Source: Croceicoccus sp.
GTDB lineage: Bacteria > Pseudomonadota > Alphaproteobacteria > Sphingomonadales > Sphingomonadaceae
Assembly (NCBI GenBank): GCA_002694745.1
Contig: NZMY01000002.1
Span: forward strand, 124,001-188,000
Direction of reading: 5' to 3'
Length of the DNA stretch: 64,000 bases
The notes under the pieces were generated by a model. It was not told where the DNA came from, made no database searches, and saw only the letters and a list, made by a program, of their open reading frames with translations. The position numbers and the translations under genes are program-made. The stretch's first letter is position 1. The number at the start of each line of letters is the position of its first letter. Shown here in pieces: positions 1 to 8,676 of this stretch.

Positions 1-698
1 CATTCGCTCCAGTCGTCATATCCGCTTTCCAGCGCCTGCCCGATCAGCAGCGCGCGAAACCCGGTGCAATCGATGAACAGATCGCCCTCGACGCTGCGCC
101 CGTCTTCCAGTTGCAAGGCCGTGATGTCGCCCGTCTGCGGGTCGCGGCGCACCTGTGCGATCTTCCCCTCGATACGCCGCGCGCCGTCCCGCTCCGCCAC
201 GGCGCGCAGGAAGGCGGCATAACGACCGGCGTCGAGGTGATAGGCATAGCTGAGCGGCGGCGCGCCACCGGTGGCAAATCGCCCTGCCAGCGCCGCCTCA
301 TGCTCAAGGCAATAGGAGCCGATGGGCGCGTCGATCCCCTCCTCTTGCCCCTCAAGCCAGAAATGCTGGAAATCCGCGACCCAGTTGCGCAGCGGAAAAG
401 TGCCGAAAGAGTGGAAATAGCTGTCGTCCGGGCGGGCCCAACCCTCGAATTGTATGCCCAGCTTGAAGGTCGCGCCGGTCGCTTCGACGAAGGCGCGCTC
501 GTCGACGCGCAGGAATTCGTGAAACGTCCGCGCAGTCGGGATCGTCGCCTCGCCCACGCCGACCGTGGCGATCTCATCGCTCTCGACCAGCGTGACATCG
601 ACTAGTCTGCCCAGCTGGCGCGCAAGGGCCATGGCCGCGATCCAGCCAGCCGTGCCGCCGCCGGCGATGACAACGCGTGTCGGGCCCCGCCCGTTCAC
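1..698 (-). CDS. Tryptophan 7-halogenase family flavoprotein (3' end cut by window)
   Basis: Flavin-dependent halogenase/monooxygenase family (PF04820). About 232 residues are present and the C-terminal half lies outside the window. The frame starts at GTG (698), overlapping the stop of the cupin gene upstream (GTGA). Residues 11-17 read GGGTAGW, the FAD-binding glycine motif. Residues 47-54 read GVGEATIP, a hallmark of this family, and DCTGFRALLI near residue 215 is the second conserved block. The WxWxIP halogenase signature would fall beyond the window, so true halogenase activity cannot be judged. It is the last visible gene of a TonB receptor - SapC - cupin - halogenase series. In that setting the substrate is unknown, and free tryptophan is only the name of the family. 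Confidence 0.9.
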   Translation of the reverse strand, partial: MNGRGPTRVVIAGGGTAGWIAAMALARQLGRLVDVTLVESDEIATVGVGEATIPTARTFHEFLRVDERAFVEATGATFKLGIQFEGWARPDDSYFHSFGTFPLRNWVADFQHFWLEGQEEGIDAPIGSYCLEHEAALAGRFATGGAPPLSYAYHLDAGRYAAFLRAVAERDGARRIEGKIAQVRRDPQTGDITALQLEDGRSVEGDLFIDCTGFRALLIGQALESGYDDWSE

Positions 699-1738
699 CG
701 CTGGATCCTCCGCAAGACCTGCGCACGCAATCGGCGCGCAGCGGAAGGATCGCCAAGATCGAGCGGGCCAAGAACGTGTTCGGGCAGATGCGCGGCGGCC
801 CTGTCCGGATCGGAAAAGACGTAATAGTCGAAGATCGCCGCCCAAGCCTCACGCTCATGCGCCGGGCGCTGGCGAAGCGACATCAGCGCGTGCAGCAATG
901 TCGTCTGCGGCGTGTCGACATGATCGGGCACGGCATTCCACCACCAGTTGAGCAGGATGTTGAAATCCTCCAGCGCCTCCACCTCATGCCACCACATGGC
1001 GGGATAGACGATGACGTCGCCAGGCTCCAGCACGGCGGAAACCGCATGTTCCAGCGCGGTCGCATAGCCGGGATAGCGATCAAGGTCAGGATCGGCGAGA
1101 TCGACCATGCTGACGACCTGCCCGCCCGGCGTGGGTTCGAGCGGGCCGGGATAGAGATTGGCGATCTGGTCAGGCGGAAACAGGGTGAAGCGCCGCCTGC
1201 CTGCCGCGCACAGGGCGCAATTGTTCGAATGGTCGTAATGCGCGGCAGTGACGGTGCGATTGCCCATCCACAGGCTTGCGGTGACGGGCGCGCCGTCTTC
1301 ACCCTGCACGCCTTCCACGCCCGGGTCGTTGGCAGGGCCCATTTCGGGAAAGAAAATGCCCAGATCGGTCGATCCGACATAAAGCGCGTCATCTACCCCG
1401 CCGAGTAACTCGTCCAGAACCTGTTTCAGGTCCCCGCGCGAGCCGGTGAAATTGAAACCGTCGATGGCGGGCGTGTAATGGAAATGGCCGCGCGTCGAAC
1501 GATCGGCGCGATAGATCGTGACCGGGATATTCGCGTGATGCCTCAGCAGATACTGGGCGGCATCACGCGGCGATTGCAGCGCCGCCTGCACGATCGGAAG
1601 CCGGACGCCCGCCTTGCGAAAGACGACCGGCTCCAGCGTAGCCTCGACAAATGCGTTAAGCGCGTCGCCCGCCGGCATGGGGCCGTCCATCTCGCGGATG
1701 GGTCGCGGCCCCGACAAAGGGGGCGACGCGGCGGTCAT
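695..1738 (-). CDS. Cupin-like (JmjC/cupin_8) domain protein
   Basis: 347 residues. It resembles the cupin_8/JmjC-type Fe(II), 2-oxoglutarate oxygenases. The double-stranded beta-helix region carries an HxD-type iron motif (H167-Y-D169 in TAAHYDHSNN) and a distal histidine (H251) in the stretch PGDVIVYPAMWWHEVEAL, so the metal triad looks intact. It overlaps SapC upstream and the halogenase-like gene downstream by 4 bp each, so the three are translated as one unit. Members of this group sit beside TonB receptors in sphingomonads and Caulobacter. Their substrate is not established; protein or peptide hydroxylation is an inference from the fold. Confidence 0.85.
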   Translation of the reverse strand: MTAASPPLSGPRPIREMDGPMPAGDALNAFVEATLEPVVFRKAGVRLPIVQAALQSPRDAAQYLLRHHANIPVTIYRADRSTRGHFHYTPAIDGFNFTGSRGDLKQVLDELLGGVDDALYVGSTDLGIFFPEMGPANDPGVEGVQGEDGAPVTASLWMGNRTVTAAHYDHSNNCALCAAGRRRFTLFPPDQIANLYPGPLEPTPGGQVVSMVDLADPDLDRYPGYATALEHAVSAVLEPGDVIVYPAMWWHEVEALEDFNILLNWWWNAVPDHVDTPQTTLLHALMSLRQRPAHEREAWAAIFDYYVFSDPDRAAAHLPEHVLGPLDLGDPSAARRLRAQVLRRIQR

Positions 1739-2439
1739 CGCGCCGGGCCGCGCTTCATGTCGGCCAGCGCATTGATATTGCCGAGCGAATGCGCGGCCAT
1801 CACCGCGGGGACGAGCAATCCCGCCTCGTTCAGCTCGCCAAGCGCTTCGGCCGAAAGGCCGGCGATCTTCTCGGGCAGGATCGCGCTGAAATTTTCGAAA
1901 TTGATGGTGGTCGTGCCGTCGATGTCGATCGAGATCGGCAAAGCGTCGACAAGACCGTGCTTCTTGAACATGTCCGACATGGACGCACTGGCCGACATGC
2001 CGCGGTGGACAGACTGAAGCGCTTCGATGGCATCCAGCAAGGCCGGGGCGTGACCGCCATGTTCGCGGAACAGGGCCAGACCCTCATCGCCGTCCTGCGC
2101 AATCCGCGGATGAGCGAGGTCGAGATAGACGAGCGGATCATCCGCCTGCCCTCGCCCGATCATCAACGGCCCGCGGCGGGCCAGCGCGGGGATGTAGCGG
2201 GCCTTCCACTCTTCATCGCGGACGAACAGGTTTTCGTCCTGCACAAGGCCGAGGATCGCGACAGGCTGATAGTGCCCCTGTTCGTCGGTGGTGAACAGGA
2301 TCGGATATTCGCGTTGCAGAACGGCGAATTCGCCGACGAAAACGCCGATCTGCCCGCCCGGATCGCCGCTTTCGGCGCCGCGCGACGATTTCAGGCGGAC
2401 GTCCGAATGGGCGACATTGTCTAGGGGAACTACGGTCAT
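1735..2439 (-). CDS. SapC family protein
   Basis: 234 residues. It matches the SapC family, named after a Campylobacter S-layer-linked protein, with the typical GxFVGEFAVLQREYPILF region near residues 33-50 and a C-terminal FENFSAILPEKI block. No signal peptide is visible, so it is probably cytoplasmic. The stop codon overlaps the start of the cupin gene (ATGA). A strong hairpin separates it from the TonB receptor upstream, so expression may be partly by read-through. The biochemical role of SapC in TonB loci is unknown. Its constant company with cupin and halogenase-like enzymes suggests a shared pathway. Confidence 0.88.
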   Translation of the reverse strand: MTVVPLDNVAHSDVRLKSSRGAESGDPGGQIGVFVGEFAVLQREYPILFTTDEQGHYQPVAILGLVQDENLFVRDEEWKARYIPALARRGPLMIGRGQADDPLVYLDLAHPRIAQDGDEGLALFREHGGHAPALLDAIEALQSVHRGMSASASMSDMFKKHGLVDALPISIDIDGTTTINFENFSAILPEKIAGLSAEALGELNEAGLLVPAVMAAHSLGNINALADMKRGPAR

Positions 2440-2466
2440 CGCATCATGCTACTGGCAAGAAAAGTA

Positions 2467-2506
2467 GGGGAAAAGACCACCTGAGCGTGTTGGTGGTCTT
2501 TTCCCC
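2467..2506 (-). terminator. Hairpin between TonB receptor and SapC genes
   Basis: A perfect 15-bp inverted repeat (GGGGAAAAGACCACC and its complement) with a 10-nt loop lies 22 bases after the receptor stop. On the minus strand it is followed by TACTTTTCTT, a modest U-tract. It may act as a terminator or attenuator that lowers expression of the downstream SapC-cupin-halogenase genes relative to the receptor. Confidence 0.75.
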
Positions 2507-2528
2507 AGTCCCTCGGAGAGCAGAGGGA

Positions 2529-5500
2529 TTAGAAGCGGAACCGGGCGCCTGCGTAATAGCGGGGCCGGCCGTCCACGATAAACCATGGCTGGTTGGTCGT
2601 GCGGGCGAAGGTCTCGACATTCGAACCGGTCAGGTTGATCGCCTCGAACGAGACCGACAGAGCGTCCGTGATGTCGTAGCTGACGTTGAGGTCGATCTGT
2701 TCGTAGGCGTTCACGAACACCGGGTTGCGCGATGCACCGCGGCTGTTGTTCGACAGGAACGTATCGCGCCAGTTATAGGTCAGACGCGCCGAGATGCCGT
2801 AGTTTTCATAGATCGCCGACAGGTTGGCCGTGTCCGACAGGCCCAGCAATGCGAACTGGTCCGCATTGGTCGGCGCCTGAATGTCGTAACCGATATCGCC
2901 GCGGACCAGCGTATAGGCAGCGGCAACGCCAAAGCCCGACTGTCCGAAGAAATACTGACCCGCCAGTTCGAAGCCGTAGATGTGTGCGTCTTCGCTGTTG
3001 ACCGGCTGCTGCGTCTGGAATTCGTACAGCGGATCGCTGCCATCCGCCACGACGTCATAGCTGGCCAGGATCTGGTCGATATAGGTCTGGCTTAGACCGT
3101 TCGGACCCAGATTGGCTTCGAACTGGTTTACGGCAGCGTCATAACCGAACTGGTCGATCAGCGCCGTCAGAGTGAACAGGTTCACGTCCGAAATATCGAG
3201 ATTGTTGGTCTGCAGATAGTCGAGAGCCTGTCCCGAACGGGTTCCCGGCGCACCCGAGCTGGGATCGCGCAGGTCGAAGAGGCTCTGCGTGGTCTGGCCC
3301 GTGCCGACGAAATTGCGAACCCGCTTGTCGAAGAAGCCGGCCGACAGATAGCTCGACGGCGCGAAATACCATTCCAGACTGACGTCGAAGTTGTCGGATT
3401 CGAGCGGGATCAGCTGCGGGTTGCCCTGCGTACCGCCGGGAACGCCCGAAAGGGCGGTCGGGCGGTTAGGAGCGCCCGGGTTGGAGGATGCGAACAGCGA
3501 ACCGAAGTCCGGACGCGAAATCGTCCGGCTGAGCGAGACCCTGCTCTTGAAGTTGTCGGTGATATCGACCGAGATGTCGATCGACGGCAGGATGTGGTCA
3601 TAGCTGTTTTCGCCCTCGACCGGTGCCAGACCGGAAGAAAGGATCGTGACGAAGTCGTTGTCCGCGGTCCAGTCGATACGCCCCGGAATGCCCTGCAGCG
3701 TGACCGAGCGGGAGTCGGTATGCTCGTAGCGGACGCCGGCAAGGATGTTGACCGGACGGTCCAGCAGTTCGGCGTTCAGGTCGAGCTGACCGTACAGGGC
3801 CCAGATCTTTTCCTCGACCGTATTGTCCGTGCTGCCGTTGATCGTCGGATCGTTCACGAATGCCGTGAAGAGTTCGGTCGCATCCGCGCGGAACGCGGTT
3901 GCAAGCGGATCGCCCTCGGCAATGCCGGTATCGTAGTCCTTGAATTCGCAGACCAGGCAGAATGTCTGGACCAGATCGCCGGCGACCTCCTGAATGTCGC
4001 CGATATTGCCAACGCCCCAGTCGCCCAGCGCATTATAGGTGCTGGTCGTCTGGCTGTTCATCTCGGCCTCGCGATAGGAGGCGCCGAACATCACGCGGTC
4101 GTCGTCACCCATGTCCCAGATGTTGTCGAGGCGGATTTCCTTGACGTCCTGCTCCTGAAACGCGGTCTGGCTGCGCGCAACCTGCGAGCCAAGATCGGCG
4201 ATATCGAGCACACCGTTGTTGTTGCCATTGGCATCGTCGAAAGTGATGAACTGGCGCGGGAAACCGTCAACCGTGTTCAGGCCCTGATCGACAATCCCCT
4301 TCTGCGCCAGCGCGAACAGGGTCGAGGTATGGCCAAGCGGGTTGTTCGGCTGCGCCTCGGCCTTGGAGTAATGGCCGTCCAGAATGGTGGTCAGCCTGTC
4401 GGTGACTTCATATTCGAGGTTGAGGCCGTAGGACATCAGCTCGTCCTCGGTCGCACGATATTGCTGCTCGAAACCGCCGTCCTTGGGCGCGGTGATCACA
4501 TCGTCGATATAGATGGCGGTCGCGACCCGGTAATTGCCGTCGAAGGTAATCTCGTCGAACGGGCGGTTGTACCAGGTGGTCTGGTCGGCGCGCTTTTCCT
4601 CGGCAGCATTGCGGTAATAGGTCACGTCGGCGGTCGCGGTGAAGCGATCGGTCGGCGCGAACTGCGCGGTCAGCTGGCCATTGATACGCTCGCGCTGGAA
4701 TTCCGAGTAGTGATAGCGCGTGTCGTTCGGAATGGCGATCAGCGTGTCGGGCGACGTAGGCGCATTGTTGACGATGGTCGTGCCGTCGGCGCGGCGGAAG
4801 GTCGTGCTGCCCAGGAACTGCGAATAGGGCAGGATATTCCAGTCGTTCGCCGATTCCGACACCGCGGAGTTGTTGCGAAGCTGATAGCTGCCGAACAGGC
4901 CGATGCCGAACGTACCGGCGTCGTTCGACCAGTTGACGATGCCCGAAACTTCAGGGGTCACACGCTCGTAATCGAAGGTGTCGGACGCGTCATACACCGC
5001 CTTGGCGCCGATCGAGCCGGTAAGGCCCGCTGCACCGTCGAGCGGGCGGCGCGTCACGATGTTGATCGCGGCGCCGATGCCGCCGCCGGGAATGGAGGCC
5101 CGGCCGGTCTTGTAGACCTCCAGTCGGCTCACGCCTTCACTGGCGAGGTTTGCGAAGTCGAACGAACGGGTCGTGCCCGCCACGAAGTCGCCGTTCTGGT
5201 CCTGACCGACCGAAGCGATGCTGGCCGTCGGCAGGGTGCGTCCGTTCAGCGTGACGAGGTTGAAGCCGGGGCCGAAGCCGCGAACGGTCACGCGCGAGCC
5301 CTCGCCGTTGACCCGGTCGATCGACACACCGGTGATCCGCTGCAGCGATTCGGCGAGGTTCGTGTCGGGGAACTTGCCGATTTCCTCGGCAGAAATGCCA
5401 TCGACGACGCCCGCATTGTTGCGCTTGAGGTCGATTGAGCGATCAAGTGATGCGCGAATACCGGTCACGACGATCGTATCGTCCGCAGCCGATTCGGACG

Positions 5501-5624
5501 TATCGGCCGGCTCGGTGAGCACCTGATCCTGTGCGTGAGCCATGGTAGCGCTACCAAAAACGCTTGCAAAAACAAGCCACGAAGTGGTGCGCGCCAGTGA
5601 CGAGCGAACTCTTGATCCCTTCAT
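2529..5624 (-). CDS. TonB-dependent receptor, large Xanthomonas/Caulobacter type
   Basis: 1031 residues, the size of the large TonB-Xanth-Caul receptor class. A signal peptide ends near AMAHAQ-type residues (TMAHAQ, about residue 32). A TonB-box-like DDTIVVTGIR follows, then the plug domain (GKFPDTNLAESLQRITGVSI, RVTVRGFGP) and a 22-strand-type barrel ending in the aromatic tail YYAGARFRF. It imports an unknown ligand across the outer membrane. The associated OprB porin and LacI-type operators suggest a sugar or oligosaccharide. The start is preceded by GAGGAGAGGGAA, a strong ribosome binding site. It leads the SapC/cupin/halogenase cluster. Confidence 0.95.
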   Translation of the reverse strand: MKGSRVRSSLARTTSWLVFASVFGSATMAHAQDQVLTEPADTSESAADDTIVVTGIRASLDRSIDLKRNNAGVVDGISAEEIGKFPDTNLAESLQRITGVSIDRVNGEGSRVTVRGFGPGFNLVTLNGRTLPTASIASVGQDQNGDFVAGTTRSFDFANLASEGVSRLEVYKTGRASIPGGGIGAAINIVTRRPLDGAAGLTGSIGAKAVYDASDTFDYERVTPEVSGIVNWSNDAGTFGIGLFGSYQLRNNSAVSESANDWNILPYSQFLGSTTFRRADGTTIVNNAPTSPDTLIAIPNDTRYHYSEFQRERINGQLTAQFAPTDRFTATADVTYYRNAAEEKRADQTTWYNRPFDEITFDGNYRVATAIYIDDVITAPKDGGFEQQYRATEDELMSYGLNLEYEVTDRLTTILDGHYSKAEAQPNNPLGHTSTLFALAQKGIVDQGLNTVDGFPRQFITFDDANGNNNGVLDIADLGSQVARSQTAFQEQDVKEIRLDNIWDMGDDDRVMFGASYREAEMNSQTTSTYNALGDWGVGNIGDIQEVAGDLVQTFCLVCEFKDYDTGIAEGDPLATAFRADATELFTAFVNDPTINGSTDNTVEEKIWALYGQLDLNAELLDRPVNILAGVRYEHTDSRSVTLQGIPGRIDWTADNDFVTILSSGLAPVEGENSYDHILPSIDISVDITDNFKSRVSLSRTISRPDFGSLFASSNPGAPNRPTALSGVPGGTQGNPQLIPLESDNFDVSLEWYFAPSSYLSAGFFDKRVRNFVGTGQTTQSLFDLRDPSSGAPGTRSGQALDYLQTNNLDISDVNLFTLTALIDQFGYDAAVNQFEANLGPNGLSQTYIDQILASYDVVADGSDPLYEFQTQQPVNSEDAHIYGFELAGQYFFGQSGFGVAAAYTLVRGDIGYDIQAPTNADQFALLGLSDTANLSAIYENYGISARLTYNWRDTFLSNNSRGASRNPVFVNAYEQIDLNVSYDITDALSVSFEAINLTGSNVETFARTTNQPWFIVDGRPRYYAGARFRF
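5543..5556. promoter_or_regulatory. LacI-family-type operator palindrome inside receptor signal-peptide codons
   Basis: TGGTAGCGCTACCA is a perfect 14-bp palindrome with the central CG typical of LacI/GalR operators. It lies about 23-27 codons into the receptor gene. It fits the pattern TGNTANCGNTNNCA, recalled for sugar-responsive TonB loci of Xanthomonads. The coding position would suit roadblock repression or looping with the second site at 5813. No LacI gene is in the window. Confidence 0.55.
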
Positions 5625-5640
5625 TTCCCTCTCCTCAACG

Positions 5641-5657
5641 TCGGCCTATTAGGCCGA
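5641..5657. promoter_or_regulatory. 17-bp palindrome in receptor 5' leader
   Basis: TCGGCCTATTAGGCCGA is a perfect palindrome around one central base (8-bp arms). It lies 17-33 bases upstream of the receptor start, just before the ribosome binding site. It could be an operator or a leader hairpin that affects translation. I do not recognise the binding factor. Confidence 0.4.
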
Positions 5658-5688
5658 TCATTCCACTGCATACTGGTGGATTTCGCTT

Positions 5689-5717
5689 GCATATGACGCA
5701 GATCGGGGGGCTGTCAA
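5689..5717 (-). promoter_or_regulatory. Candidate promoter of the TonB receptor
   Basis: On the minus strand TTGACA (5717-5712) is followed after 16-17 bases by CATATG/ATATGC, a reasonable sigma-70-type pair placing the start of transcription near 5683. A second TTGACA lies at 5763-5758. Between receptor and porin (5625-5869) I see no gene, only these promoter elements and the operator-like sites. Confidence 0.4.
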
Positions 5718-5812
5718 CGAAGCGACCTGTATTTTTGGATAGTTGCTGCAGGGCCATTGTCAAAAAGACACACAAGCATAACCGCGCATCGCCATGGCGG
5801 GGCTCCAACATA

Positions 5813-5826
5813 TGATAACGCTCACA
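5813..5826. promoter_or_regulatory. Second LacI-family-type operator candidate
   Basis: TGATAACGCTCACA fits the same TGNTANCGNTNNCA pattern as the palindrome at 5543, though less symmetrically. The two centres are about 270 bp apart on either side of the candidate promoter, which would allow a repression loop. Confidence 0.4.
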
Positions 5827-5869
5827 TTAAGAAAGTGCGTCGTGTGGCTGTCACAAGGTTTCGGAAGGA

Positions 5870-7045
5870 TCAGAATCCGATCGACACCCTCAGACCCATC
5901 ACAAGTGCATTACGCGTTTCCGGACCGGCGCCCGGGTTGATCACATATTGCAGGTCAGGCTGAACCGAGATCCAGGGCGTAAGCGCACGCGCATAGGTGG
6001 CCTCAATCACCGTTTCCGTATTCGCCCTACCCTCGTCGATGGCGGGTACGTTCGAGGCTATCGCGCGAGCCACCGCGAGGCCCATCTGCTCGCCTTCCGA
6101 AGGCGTGTAGACCAGCCCGCCGGACAGGAAAGCGTCATAGGGATTGCTGGCGCCAGAGGCGATGCCCGCACGGCCGAAGACCGCGATTGTGCAGTGTTCC
6201 GTGCCGTGCAGGCATGCTTCGCCGCGCAGATAGGCACCACCGCTCGACGCCGCGCCCTGGCCGTCGACGCGGTCCTGCTTTTCCGAATAGCGCCAGCCGC
6301 CTGCCAGCAGGCGCAGCCCCCCCGAACGCCAGTCCGCTTCGGCTATGGCGAGCACGCCGTCGCCCAGATCGATGGCGGTCCTGCTGGGACGATCGGGGTT
6401 GCCCGGCACCGCATCTAGGATCGCGGCCCTGACCACCAGCCCTTCGTTAATCTGCAGCTGGGCACGGGCCGACAGGCTCGTCACGGGAAAGATCGACGGT
6501 CCGTTCTGCCCCGATTGCGCGATGTCCTGCCCGATGCCATGCGCGCTCCCGATAAAAAGCGCGGAAGTTTCCAGCGCGTCGAATTCCGAGTTCAGGTCAT
6601 AGAGGCCGACCTTGATGCTGGCGGTGTCGCCGATCTGCTGCTCGATCCATGCCTCGTACAGGCGGGCGGCGCGCACGCCGGTTTCTATATTGCTGACGAT
6701 GTGGATGTCGCCGGTCAGCTCGCTGAGCGATGCGCCATTGTTGTAGAGAAAATAGACCAGACCGGTTGCGCCTTCCCAGCCGACGGCGCGTTCGAGATCC
6801 GCCTCCAGCACGACATCCAGATTGTCGAGATAGCGCCAGCCGTCCTTCACCCCGCCTTCGTTGCGCCAGACTTCCGCCGTATAGGCAGCGGAGAGCTCGA
6901 ATGCGTTATCGGACGGACCATCGTATTGCGGGTCCTGCGCCCTCGCTTCTCCAACGCCGATTGCGACGAGCAGCATCGCGGCCGTGGACACAGCGCTCCG
7001 CTTTCGAACCATCAATTGGCATAGCTTTTCACGAAGGATGGGCAT
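5870..7045 (-). CDS. OprB-family carbohydrate porin
   Basis: 391 residues. A signal peptide is visible (MLLVAIGVGEARAQ, about residues 24-37), followed by an OprB-like outer-membrane barrel: YLDNLDVVLEADLERAVGW, LYEAWIEQQIGD, IKVGLYDLNSEFDALETSALF, and a terminal strand ending in phenylalanine (VSIGF). The family forms sugar-permeable outer-membrane channels. It follows the PaiB-like gene by about 80 bp and precedes the TonB receptor on the same strand, so it could belong to either unit; sugar uptake with the receptor is the more natural reading. The start may be ATG 7045 or the internal ATG 7012. Confidence 0.85.
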   Translation of the reverse strand: MPILREKLCQLMVRKRSAVSTAAMLLVAIGVGEARAQDPQYDGPSDNAFELSAAYTAEVWRNEGGVKDGWRYLDNLDVVLEADLERAVGWEGATGLVYFLYNNGASLSELTGDIHIVSNIETGVRAARLYEAWIEQQIGDTASIKVGLYDLNSEFDALETSALFIGSAHGIGQDIAQSGQNGPSIFPVTSLSARAQLQINEGLVVRAAILDAVPGNPDRPSRTAIDLGDGVLAIAEADWRSGGLRLLAGGWRYSEKQDRVDGQGAASSGGAYLRGEACLHGTEHCTIAVFGRAGIASGASNPYDAFLSGGLVYTPSEGEQMGLAVARAIASNVPAIDEGRANTETVIEATYARALTPWISVQPDLQYVINPGAGPETRNALVMGLRVSIGF

Positions 7046-7126
7046 GATGCCGGGCAGGCTATCCGAAATTGCGGCCCGCCGTTTGCTTTAACGGGCCAAA
7101 TGCTGTCCCGTTTCGCTCGCAGAACG

Positions 7127-7720
7127 TTAGCCGCCCTTCTTTCGGGCGATCCGGTCCATCCATCGGCCCAGGGCGCCATTGCCGAAATGGCGCCTGATGC
7201 GGTTGTAATCGGACGGTGTCTCGTCCTGCCCAAGCTTGAAGCGCGGCGCGCTTAGCGCGATTTCAGCGCGGAAGCCGATGATCTTGGCCAGCAGGACTTC
7301 GGCCCGCGACCCCATCCGATCCATCGTCCAGCCGTCCTCGCCCTCCATCAGCGTCGTGACGGCCTCGACCGACGGTTTCGTCAGCCCCGCATCCATTGTC
7401 ACCGTGCCCGTCAGCCGCGCCGATGCAAAGTTCCACGTCGGGGCCCAGTCATCGCGGCCTACGACTTCGGGCGAGACATAGGCATTCGGGCCGAGAAAGA
7501 GGAACGAGGCAAGGGGTTCACGTGCAAGAATTTCCGCCGCCGGGCTGCGCAAGGGAAGATGGCCCACCAGGGTCATCGGCCCCTCCCCTCCATTTCCCTG
7601 CGCCACGACGGGCATCAGCAAGGCAGCTGCGGGCTCTGCATGGGGCACGATCCAGCATAGCGGGACCTGTTCGACGAAGCCAAGAATGGCATCCTCGTCG
7701 GGAAAGAAGATCGTGCTCAT
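7127..7720 (-). CDS. PaiB-like FMN-binding protein
   Basis: 197 residues. It matches the FMN-binding negative transcriptional regulator/PaiB family, a split-barrel flavoprotein fold. Characteristic blocks are FLGPNAYVSPEVV (about residues 73-85), a PTWNFASA strand and a C-terminal FKLGQDETPSDYNRI. The start overlaps the stop of the alpha/beta hydrolase (ATGA). Despite the family name there is no obvious DNA-binding domain. In this locus, with a PepSY membrane protein and a siderophore receptor, a flavin-dependent reductase role is a reasonable guess. Confidence 0.88.
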   Translation of the reverse strand: MSTIFFPDEDAILGFVEQVPLCWIVPHAEPAAALLMPVVAQGNGGEGPMTLVGHLPLRSPAAEILAREPLASFLFLGPNAYVSPEVVGRDDWAPTWNFASARLTGTVTMDAGLTKPSVEAVTTLMEGEDGWTMDRMGSRAEVLLAKIIGFRAEIALSAPRFKLGQDETPSDYNRIRRHFGNGALGRWMDRIARKKGG

Positions 7721-8676
7721 CGTCTCTGCCAGATCGACTGCATCCAGCGGGCGGCATCCTCGATGGCCTTGCGGGCCAGTGCCGATATGCTCATCGCCTC
7801 AAGAAAGCTGTGCGTCGCGCCTTCGTAGATTTGCAGTTCGACTTTGGCGCCAGCCTGCATCATCCGCGAGGCGGTTTCGCGGTTCTCGTCGGCCAGAATG
7901 TCGCACTGCGCGACGCAGAAGAACGCCGGCGGCAGGTCCGCGAAATTGCCGTTCAGGGGCGTGGCGATCGGATGAGGCGCGCGGTCGTCGCCCCGGTAGT
8001 TGCGCCAGAACCAGTCCATCTCGTCCGCGGTCAGCATATATTCCGGGCCGCCGTAACGGCTGTGGCTATCGCGCAGCCGTTCGTCGAATGCGCCATAGTT
8101 GAGGATCAATCCGCCAAAAGGTGCCCTACCCGCATCGCGCATCCGCATGGCCGCTGCCAGCGCCAAATTCGCGCCCGCGCTGTCGCCGCCGATCATGGCA
8201 TTGGCCATTGCTATCCCGTATCGCTCGCCATGGGCTTCGAGCCATCCGACCGCTCCCCCGATCTCCTCCAGTGCGAGCGGGAAGCGCACTTCCGGCGACA
8301 GGCTGTAATCGACACCGATCACCGCTGCGCCGCTCTGCGCCGCATATTCGCGCATCAGCCGGTCATGCGTGTCGAGGCTGAAGCTGGTCCACCCGCCCCC
8401 ATGCAGATAGATGAGCGCATTGAGCGGCCGATCCTTCACCGGGCGATAAATCCGCAGCCCTGCGCCCGCGTCCTCCGCCGGAATCTCGATCGTTTCGGCC
8501 ATCTGCGGACCGCCGCTGCGCCATGGCTGCCTGACCAGTTCGGCGATGGCCCGGCGCTCGGCGATGGTCTCCCCGCCATTGGTCAGCCGGTCGTATTCCG
8601 CATTCACCTCGCGCACGAAGCGGCGGATATCGGGATCGATGTCATCGCCCGGCATCATGATCTGGCTTTCTGTCAT
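7717..8676 (-). CDS. Alpha/beta hydrolase, hormone-sensitive-lipase type
   Basis: 319 residues from ATG 8676, chosen because it overlaps the PepSY gene stop (ATGA); the frame stays open further upstream but that part is antisense-like extension. It has the HGGGW oxyanion-hole motif (about residue 97), the nucleophile elbow GDSAG (about 169), an acidic residue in CDILADE and a histidine in GATHSFLEA, giving an intact Ser-Asp-His triad. The HSL family cleaves short acyl esters and is cytoplasmic (no signal peptide). Translational coupling with PepSY and PaiB genes next to a siderophore receptor makes hydrolysis of an ester-type iron chelator worth testing. Confidence 0.9.
   Translation of the reverse strand: MTESQIMMPGDDIDPDIRRFVREVNAEYDRLTNGGETIAERRAIAELVRQPWRSGGPQMAETIEIPAEDAGAGLRIYRPVKDRPLNALIYLHGGGWTSFSLDTHDRLMREYAAQSGAAVIGVDYSLSPEVRFPLALEEIGGAVGWLEAHGERYGIAMANAMIGGDSAGANLALAAAMRMRDAGRAPFGGLILNYGAFDERLRDSHSRYGGPEYMLTADEMDWFWRNYRGDDRAPHPIATPLNGNFADLPPAFFCVAQCDILADENRETASRMMQAGAKVELQIYEGATHSFLEAMSISALARKAIEDAARWMQSIWQRR

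Noticed and set aside
1-698. Natural-product gene cluster based on the halogenase-like gene
   Set aside because: No peptide synthetase, polyketide or other biosynthetic genes; neighbours are a TonB receptor, SapC and a cupin.
3594-5438. 614-residue plus-strand open frame
   Set aside because: Antisense to the TonB receptor; no recognisable domain.
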